The notes below the pieces were generated by a model, which was not told the origin of the DNA, searched no databases, and saw nothing but the letters and a program-made list of their open reading frames with translations. Below, piece after piece: positions 1-4,319 of a DNA stretch of 6,568 nt. Location: the NCBI GenBank assembly GCA_034666665.1, contig JAXDLK010000265.1:1-6568 (forward strand). The letters are read 5' to 3'. Numbering within the stretch: position 1 is the first letter of the stretch; every line of letters starts with the position of its first letter. The stretch is from JAXDLK01 sp034666665. Its GTDB lineage: Bacteria; Desulfobacterota; Binatia; JACPRU01. Position numbers and translations under genes: made by a program.

Positions 1-181
1 CGCCCGTCAGCACACGGCTCGTGCCGTTGCGTTCGCCCGCGTCACACGAGCACTCGCACGTGTAGGCGTTCGTTTTCGGCTCGAAGGGCACGCCGAAGAC
101 GGAATCGCACCCCATCGTGGTGTAGGCCAGGAAGGGCAGCGACAGAAGCGATACGAGGATCCAGAGGCGACGTGAGGACAT
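1..181 (-). CDS. Partial exported cysteine-containing protein, possible lipoprotein (C-terminus outside window)
   Basis: I read this frame directly from the reverse strand; 60 complete codons are visible before the window edge. The protein begins MSSRRLWILVSLLSLPFLAY, a typical signal peptide with two arginines followed by a hydrophobic stretch. TTMGC follows, with Cys25 as a possible lipidation site, but the -3 residue is Thr, so the lipobox is not canonical. The mature part then reads DSVFGVPFEPKTNAY and reaches a Cys cluster, CECSC (residues 43-47). The start is supported by a GGAGAA ribosome site about six bases upstream of the ATG. It lies 125 bases downstream of the Lgt-like gene in the same direction, so the two may share a transcript. 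The overlapping open frame at 7-198 gives an Arg/Ser/Pro-rich protein and looks like a shadow. I do not recognise the family and no function can be assigned. An exported protein is well supported; a lipoprotein is only possible. Confidence 0.68.
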   Translation of the reverse strand, partial: MSSRRLWILVSLLSLPFLAYTTMGCDSVFGVPFEPKTNAYTCECSCDAGERNGTSRVLTG

Positions 182-254
182 GAGGGTTCTCCGTTCACCG
201 GGCGAGCCGGCGGATTGAGCTGACGCGGTCGAGACGATCCCTAGGCGTGAGGAT

Positions 255-277
255 CGACCGAACGTTTCGTTCGATCG
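255..277. other. Inverted repeat between the Lgt-like gene and the exported-protein gene
   Basis: The arms CGAACG (259-264) and CGTTCG (268-273) are perfect and separated by TTT. Beyond one mismatched pair (258/274), three more pairs match (255-257 with 275-277), giving nine of ten pairs. It lies just downstream of the Lgt-like gene's stop codon and upstream of the next minus-strand gene. It could be a transcription terminator stem, but no T-run follows on the minus strand. It could equally be an operator for the exported-protein gene. Confidence 0.3.
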
Positions 278-306
278 CGTCGAACAAAACCGGCCAAGCG
301 CCAGAT

Positions 307-1086
307 TTACGGAGCGGGTTCGGCTCGGGGCGGCCCCGGAGGACGTCCGTGGAGCCTCCAGGCGAAGGCCAGGCCGACCAGGGCCAGCGCGACGCATCCG
401 TATTGCGCCGTGGTCAAGCCCAGGTAGCGGGCATCCGCGCTCGGCAGATCCGTGTTCCGAAGAAAATCGCCGAAGAAGCGGGCTGGTGCATACAGGAGCG
501 AGATCACCCAGACCGTCTCGCCGGAAGGCCGCGGCCGACGGTTCAGCACGAACACGGCCGGCACCAGCACCCCCACGGTGTAGAGCAGCTCGTATAGCCC
601 GAGGTCGTGTCGCGGCCCGTCCGGGAAGCGCATGGCGAGCACGAAATCGGAGGGCCGGCCGACGTGGTCGTGAACCAAGGCGCAGCCGAGGCGGCCGAAC
701 ACCCACCCGAGGACGAGCCCCTGGATGAGAATGTCCGCTTCGAGCAACCACGCCTTCCGCCGGCGGAAATGAATGGCGAGCCCGGCGAGCGCTCCGAAGA
801 AGCCCCCGAACGAGCTCATCCCGTTCCAGAACTCGAAGGCGCCCCACCAACCGTGATCCGCCGCACGGTCGAGGAGCAGCACTGCGAGGTGCGACCCGAG
901 AAATCCCGCGATCAGCGCCCAGGCGATCGCCGTGTTGACGTCTTCTTTCGGGAGCCCGAGGGCCCGCGCTCGCGCCTGAGCGTACCCGATGCCGGCCACC
1001 ACCCCGGCCATGACCAGGACCCCGAATGCGGCCACGGAGGCGCCGCCCCCGAGGGGGATTCGACGGAGCTCGAAGTACGGAATCAT
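307..1086 (-). CDS. lgt: Prolipoprotein diacylglyceryl transferase (Lgt)-like membrane protein, divergent active site
   Basis: Lgt moves a diacylglyceryl group from phosphatidylglycerol to the lipobox cysteine of prelipoproteins in the inner membrane. The product is 259 residues, slightly shorter than the E. coli enzyme (about 290), with several hydrophobic segments (about 18-36, 53-72, 92-106, 118-131, 168-182, 227-243). Family landmarks are in order: NGMSSFGGFFG (88-98), GRLGCALVHDHVGR (131-144, the Lgt signature region), RHDLGLYE (159-166, matching RHPSQLYE in E. coli) and RFFGDFLRNTD (203-213, matching the R-x-x-x-EFFR region). By my hand alignment Arg132 and Arg203 match E. coli Arg143 and Arg239. 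The positions of E. coli His103 and Asn146 are Phe93 and Cys135, and Glu151 is Asp140. This looks like a subfamily variant, so activity on ordinary prelipoproteins is likely but not certain. It is divergent from the pilin operon. The ATG has no strong ribosome site, only a GC-rich purine-poor leader. Confidence 0.85.
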   Translation of the reverse strand: MIPYFELRRIPLGGGASVAAFGVLVMAGVVAGIGYAQARARALGLPKEDVNTAIAWALIAGFLGSHLAVLLLDRAADHGWWGAFEFWNGMSSFGGFFGALAGLAIHFRRRKAWLLEADILIQGLVLGWVFGRLGCALVHDHVGRPSDFVLAMRFPDGPRHDLGLYELLYTVGVLVPAVFVLNRRPRPSGETVWVISLLYAPARFFGDFLRNTDLPSADARYLGLTTAQYGCVALALVGLAFAWRLHGRPPGPPRAEPAP

Positions 1087-1133
1087 CGCCGCCGCTGATC
1101 AGATGCACTGGCAGGCGGGCGTCGTGCAAGGAC

Positions 1134-1145
1134 GTTCGCGCGAAC
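1134..1145. promoter_or_regulatory. 12-base perfect palindrome in the divergent intergenic region
   Basis: GTTCGCGCGAAC is perfectly self-complementary. Past one mismatched pair (1133/1146), two more pairs match, extending the dyad to 1131-1148. It lies about 48 bases upstream of the Lgt-like start and about 190 bases before the pilin operon start, so it could be an operator for either. No regulator is recognised, and short GC-rich palindromes also arise by chance. Confidence 0.25.
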
Positions 1146-1186
1146 ATCGGTCGAAGCGGTCGGCCTACCCGCCTGGTCGGTGGAAA

Positions 1187-1200
1187 CAGCCGATCGGCTG
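1187..1200. promoter_or_regulatory. 14-base perfect palindrome in the divergent intergenic region
   Basis: CAGCCGATCGGCTG is perfectly self-complementary over 14 bases. It sits near the middle of the 245-base gap between the divergent Lgt-like gene and the pilin operon. A dimeric regulator site is plausible. I found no convincing -35/-10 or sigma-54 (-24/-12) promoter around it, so its role is open. Confidence 0.3.
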
Positions 1201-1253
1201 ACGCTCGCGGTTTGTAAGCTCCTCCGACGATGCGCCCCTGCCGCACACGCGCC

Positions 1254-1273
1254 ATCCGCGTAAGTGCGCGGAT
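1254..1273 (+). promoter_or_regulatory. Inverted repeat (7-base arms) in the probable leader of the pilin operon
   Basis: The arms ATCCGCG (1254-1260) and CGCGGAT (1267-1273) are perfectly complementary around a 6-base loop TAAGTG. It lies about 58 bases before the first pilin start. In RNA it would form a stable stem, so it may act as a leader structure or an operator. It is followed by only a short T-stretch, which makes a true terminator unlikely. Confidence 0.3.
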
Positions 1274-1320
1274 TTGTGAGAGCGTGCCTTCGGCATCGTC
1301 GTTGCAACTCTTCGCAACCG

Positions 1321-1325
1321 AGGAG
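1321..1325 (+). promoter_or_regulatory. Ribosome binding site that fixes the first pilin start at 1332
   Basis: AGGAG stands six bases before the ATG at 1332. The frame is open upstream to an ATG at 1230, but that start would add 34 residues (MRPCRTRAIR onward) ahead of the prepilin leader and has no comparable ribosome site. Confidence 0.7.
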
Positions 1326-1331
1326 TCGAAA

Positions 1332-1838
1332 ATGCTGACGAAAACCGCAGGACTGGCAGCTCGCATTCGCGCCGCGTGCGTCTCCGAAAAGGCGCACCGC
1401 GGTCACACCCTGATCGAGATGGTCCTCGTCACCGCTCTCGTGACCGGCGGATCCTCGATCGCCTATCCCCAACTGAGCTCGCTCACCGAAGGCTACCGCG
1501 TGAAGAATGCCGGTCGCCGCGTGATGCTCGAGCTCCAGAGGGCGCGGCTCCGCGCGATCTCGGAAGGCAAGTGCGTTCGCGTCTCCTTCGATGCGGCGAC
1601 GAAGACCTACAGGATCGAGAAGTCGAAGACCGCGACCTGCAGCACCACGTCGTCCTTCCCCGACCAGGAGAGCTCGAAGCAGCTCGACGACGGCGACACG
1701 ATCTCCGTCGGCGCCGCGGGCAATCCCGTCTTCACGCCGCGCGGCATGAGCCTGACGAGCAGCATCACCACGATCCGGGGCCGGTCGAGCTCGATCAGCA
1801 TCAAGGTCGACGCTACGGGGCGCGTCTATGCGTCTTGA
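1332..1838 (+). CDS. fimT: FimT/GspH-like minor pilin (pseudopilin)
   Basis: The product is 168 residues with a type III (prepilin) leader. The leader is basic and 24 residues long, and cleavage is predicted after Gly24 in RG|HTLIEMVL. Glu29 is the +5 glutamate and a hydrophobic helix runs to about residue 48. The +1 residue is His rather than the usual Phe. The rest fits the GspH/FimT domain: an alpha-helical spine with RRVMLELQRARLRAISEGK (62-80), then strands including VRVSF, YRIE and VFTPRG, ending in an ISIKVDATGRVY segment. Cys81 and Cys103 could form a disulfide in the globular head. FimT-type proteins are minor pilins of type IV pili, inserted in the inner membrane, processed by PilD and assembled with PilV/W/X to prime or cap the fibre; some FimT proteins bind DNA during uptake. 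It is the first gene of a four-gene operon and overlaps pilV by 11 bases. The family call is firm, while a pilus rather than a type II secretion role rests on the neighbours. Confidence 0.85.
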   Translation: MLTKTAGLAARIRAACVSEKAHRGHTLIEMVLVTALVTGGSSIAYPQLSSLTEGYRVKNAGRRVMLELQRARLRAISEGKCVRVSFDAATKTYRIEKSKTATCSTTSSFPDQESSKQLDDGDTISVGAAGNPVFTPRGMSLTSSITTIRGRSSSISIKVDATGRVYAS

Positions 1839-2235
1839 TCGCTCACCAAGCGGATTCACGCTGATCGAGACGGCGGTGGCGCTGCTCATCGGCTTGAGCA
1901 CGGTCGCCTCGCTCGCGTTGCTCGGCGGGCGGCTGTCGCATCAGGCGAGCCGGAACGAGGCGAACGCAACCGCCACCACGCTCGCGACGCAGAAGATCGA
2001 AGAGCTGCTCGCGGCCCCGCACCCCGACACCGATTGGCAGCTGAACCCGCCCGGCGGGCACGCGTCGCAGAGCCTCGACGCGACCGGTCTGCCGTCCGTC
2101 GGCGGGCCCTACATGGTCAACTGGTTCGTAACCAATGACGTGCCGTACGCCGGGTCGAAGCAGATCCGCGTGACGGTGACGGTCGAAGGAAAAACCGATG
2201 TACAGTCAGACATCCTCACGTACCTCGTTCGCTGA
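1828..2235 (+). CDS. pilV: PilV-like minor pilin
   Basis: The protein is 135 residues with a short leader MRLDRSPSG and a textbook cleavage site G9|FTLIE. It continues with the hydrophobic helix TAVALLIGLSTVASLALLGG and the pattern NATATTLATQKIEELLAAP (44-64), typical of PilV/GspI proteins, in which the spine helix ends with A-x-x-x-A-x-Q-K-x-E. The C-terminal half ends in strands (YMVNWFVTND and KQIRVTVTVEGK), also usual for this family. PilV is a minor pilin that joins the tip complex with PilW and PilX. The ATG lies inside the end of the fimT-like gene (11 bases shared), with GGGG five to seven bases upstream, so translation is probably coupled. GspI of a type II secretion system is the alternative, but the GspH-I-J-K order also matches FimT-PilV-PilW-PilX; the absence of gsp genes in view and the PilX type favour the pilus. 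Confidence 0.85.
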   Translation: MRLDRSPSGFTLIETAVALLIGLSTVASLALLGGRLSHQASRNEANATATTLATQKIEELLAAPHPDTDWQLNPPGGHASQSLDATGLPSVGGPYMVNWFVTNDVPYAGSKQIRVTVTVEGKTDVQSDILTYLVR

Positions 2236-2827
2236 GGCCGGGTACGCCATTCTCGAGGTGACCTTCGCCGCGCTGGTGGCGATGGTGCTCCTCGCGGGTT
2301 TCGGCACCTTCTACCTGGCGCAGCAGCACCGCCTCCAGGAACAGCAGGCGCGGCTGGAAATGCTTCAGAACGCCCGTGCCGCGATCGACACGATGATCCG
2401 CGAGCTCCGCTCGGCAGGCCGAAATCCTCATGCCGTCGATCGGCTGGCGGGGATCACGGTCGCCGACGCGAGGCAGGTCCAGTTCACGCTCGACCTCGAC
2501 GGCGATGGCACCGTAGGCGGCTCGGACGAGCTTCGCGGGTTCCGCCAGCAGGGAGCCGAGCTGCAGATGCAGACCCGTAACGGGCTGGCCGGCTGGATGC
2601 CGGTGGTCGACGGCGTGAGCAACCTCGCCTTCGAATACTACCCGAAGACCGCGAACCTCTCCGATCCGACGACGATGCCGCTCGGGCGAACGCCGACCGC
2701 CGACGAGCTCGCCAGCATCAAGACGATCCGCATTCGGCTGACGGTCCAGAAGAGCGTCGGCGGCCGAACGATCTCTCAAACCGAGGTCGGCACCGCCGAT
2801 CTCAGGAACGTTCTCACGGAAGGATGA
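2198..2827 (+). CDS. pilW: PilW-like minor pilin with EF-hand-like calcium loop
   Basis: The protein is 209 residues. The leader (15 residues) ends in AEAG|YAILEV, with Tyr at +1 and Glu20 as the +5 glutamate. A hydrophobic helix (about 21-42) follows, then an amphipathic spine with RLEMLQNARAAIDTMIRELR (52-71), typical of PilW/GspJ. The segment D99-L-D-G-D-G-T-V-G-G-S-D110 matches a 12-residue EF-hand loop (Asp at 1, 3, 5, Gly at 6, Asp at 12) and suggests bound calcium. The C-terminus has paired strands (IRIRLTVQKS and ISQTEVGTADLRN). PilW is an inner-membrane-derived minor pilin that partners PilX and PilV at the fibre tip. The gene overlaps pilV by 38 bases in another frame, and GAAGGA seven bases before the ATG at 2198 supports this start. 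Its stop lies 5 bases before the preferred pilX start. Confidence 0.83.
   Translation: MYSQTSSRTSFAEAGYAILEVTFAALVAMVLLAGFGTFYLAQQHRLQEQQARLEMLQNARAAIDTMIRELRSAGRNPHAVDRLAGITVADARQVQFTLDLDGDGTVGGSDELRGFRQQGAELQMQTRNGLAGWMPVVDGVSNLAFEYYPKTANLSDPTTMPLGRTPTADELASIKTIRIRLTVQKSVGGRTISQTEVGTADLRNVLTEG
2818..2823 (+). promoter_or_regulatory. Ribosome binding site that favours the pilX start at 2833
   Basis: GGAAGG ends directly before an in-frame ATG at 2824 (no spacing) but lies nine bases before the in-frame ATG at 2833. Normal spacing therefore favours 2833. The 2824 start would overlap the pilW stop as ATGA and add only three residues (MKI). Confidence 0.6.
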
Positions 2828-2832
2828 AAATC

Positions 2833-4242
2833 ATGAACCGGTCGCTTCTTCCCGCACAGCTGTCGAACGAGCGAGGCGTGGCCCTCGTCATGGTCTTCGT
2901 GTTCCTGCTGCTGCTCTCGCTGACGACGTTCTCGGGCGCGTTCTCGATCGTGACGCACACGCAGGTGGTGCGGAACATCGAGAACGAGCGCCGGGCCTTC
3001 TACGTGGCCGAGGCCGGCATCGCCGAAGCGAAGATCCGTCTGAACATGAGCTCGCCGACGATGGTCACGGTGGACGGCAAGACGTTCGATGCCGCGATCG
3101 TCCCCGAAGCGCGCGAGGACTGGGCGGGTTATCTGCAGTTTTCCGGGACCGGCCCCGCGAAATCCGCTTCGACGCTGAAGACGCCGACGATTCAGCGTGC
3201 GGCGAATCGCCTCGCCTACTCCACCGAGGGTCAGGACGAAGACACGCTCATGCTGCGCTGGGCGCTCGACGACAAGGGAAAGATCCTCAAGATCAACGGC
3301 CAGAGCGTTCTCGACGTCACCGCCGTCGGCCGCAGCGGGTCGGCCAAGCGAAGCGTTCACCTGCAGATGGCGGAGGTGCTCGCGCGCCCCAGCATTCACG
3401 TGAACAGCACCACCGCGTGCCCGGGTCTCAAGACGAACGGCAACCCGAGCATTCGCACCGGCGCGACGATCCAGGTGAACTCGACGTGCTCCGGCGCGAT
3501 CCAGCTCGGTGGCAGCTCCGACATCACGGCCGCGACCGGACAGGTGAAGGTCGCCGGCGGCATCGGCGGCAAAGGCAAGATCTCGCCCGTGCCGGCGACC
3601 GGATCACCCGTGATGCCCGATCCGCTGGGTTCCCTGAAGCCGCCTTGCTTTGCCGGCTACGCACCCGCGGGCTGCATCGACCTCGGCCTCAAGACCAAGT
3701 CGAACAGCACTTACAAGGTGAGCGGCAAGATGACGCTCGAGCCCGGGGTCTACTACGGTGGCATCGACGTGAAGGGCGGAACGGCGAGCCTGAATCCCGG
3801 TGTGTACGTGATGGCCGGCGGCGGCTTCTCCGTCTCCGCGAACGGCAGCAGCGTGGTGGTGAACGATCCCAAGCGCGGCGTGATGATCTACAACACCCGC
3901 GATCCCGCCGGCGGAAAGATGGGCGCGGTCAGCTTCAACACCGGCAGCGGCAACGTGAACCTGCGCGCCGAGCCGGACGGTCCGTATCGCGGCATCGTCA
4001 TCTTCCAGGACCGCGACGCCACGCCGCAACCCGCGGTCACCGTGCAGGGAGGCTTCAGCGGCGTGCTCGACGGCACGATCTACGCGATCAACGCGGCGCT
4101 CGACATGCAGGGCGGCAGCTCGCTGCAGACGGAGATGGTCGTGGGCACCCTGACGATGGGCGGGAACGCGACCATCCTGCCGCCGCCGCATCCATCGACC
4201 GCGGGCTCGACCTTCGCCTCGATCGCCTGGCTCGACGTGTGA
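2833..4242 (+). CDS. pilX: PilX-like minor pilin with TadG-like, probably beta-solenoid C-terminal domain
   Basis: From the ATG at 2833 the product is 469 residues, far larger than a usual PilX (about 150-200). The N-terminus is PilX-like: a short basic leader with a predicted cut in ERG|VALVM (Gly15), no +5 glutamate (as in PilX/GspK), a hydrophobic helix to about residue 40, and a spine with the family motif RRAFYVAEAGIAEAKIRL (54-71). Residues 72-180 form a linker or head with strands. From about 187 to the end there is a Gly/Ser/Asn/Thr-rich domain with LEPGVYYGGIDVKGG (302-316), LNPGVYVMAGGG (320-331), GPYRGIVIFQDRD (383-395) and short repeated strands, a pattern I know from C-terminal parts of TadG-like proteins and which suggests a right-handed beta-solenoid. 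Four cysteines (196, 219, 272, 281) could make two disulfides. Five N-x-S/T sequons (191, 216, 291, 337, 445) lie in this domain and one (71) in the spine. It is the last gene of the operon, in the slot often followed by pilY1, which is absent here. It may be the tip adhesin. Confidence 0.82.
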   Translation: MNRSLLPAQLSNERGVALVMVFVFLLLLSLTTFSGAFSIVTHTQVVRNIENERRAFYVAEAGIAEAKIRLNMSSPTMVTVDGKTFDAAIVPEAREDWAGYLQFSGTGPAKSASTLKTPTIQRAANRLAYSTEGQDEDTLMLRWALDDKGKILKINGQSVLDVTAVGRSGSAKRSVHLQMAEVLARPSIHVNSTTACPGLKTNGNPSIRTGATIQVNSTCSGAIQLGGSSDITAATGQVKVAGGIGGKGKISPVPATGSPVMPDPLGSLKPPCFAGYAPAGCIDLGLKTKSNSTYKVSGKMTLEPGVYYGGIDVKGGTASLNPGVYVMAGGGFSVSANGSSVVVNDPKRGVMIYNTRDPAGGKMGAVSFNTGSGNVNLRAEPDGPYRGIVIFQDRDATPQPAVTVQGGFSGVLDGTIYAINAALDMQGGSSLQTEMVVGTLTMGGNATILPPPHPSTAGSTFASIAWLDV

Positions 4243-4244
4243 TC

Positions 4245-4259
4245 CGAAGGGGCGCTTCG
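4245..4259 (+). terminator. Weak hairpin after the pilin operon
   Basis: CGAAG and CTTCG (4245-4249 and 4255-4259) pair perfectly around GGGCG, three bases after the pilX stop. The stem has only five pairs and no T-run follows, so it is at best a weak or Rho-assisted end. The 77-base gap between the convergent genes shows nothing better. Confidence 0.2.
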
Positions 4260-4319
4260 CAGTCGTCGGGGTCCTCGTCGCTCACGCGGCAAGACTCCGG
4301 CGGCTGCGTTCGCGAGCGC

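Noticed and set aside
607..1098. 163-codon plus-strand open frame antisense to the Lgt-like gene
   Set aside because: Charged low-complexity product; the opposite strand has membrane segments and Lgt motifs.
1110..1128. Possible sigma-54 promoter (TGGCA ... TGC) before the pilin operon
   Set aside because: The spacing between the GG and GC elements is 14 bases instead of 10.
1198..1220. Possible sigma-70 promoter (CTGACG and TAAGCT)
   Set aside because: The spacer is about 11 bases and the -10 element matches poorly.
1230..1331. Upstream in-frame ATG giving a 202-residue FimT-like protein
   Set aside because: It would place 34 Arg/Ser-rich residues before an already long leader, and AGGAG six bases before 1332 marks the better start.
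1083..1901. 272-codon minus-strand open frame over the intergenic region, fimT and the start of pilV
   Set aside because: It is antisense to two pilin genes with clear prepilin motifs; its own product has no signal, motif or ribosome site.
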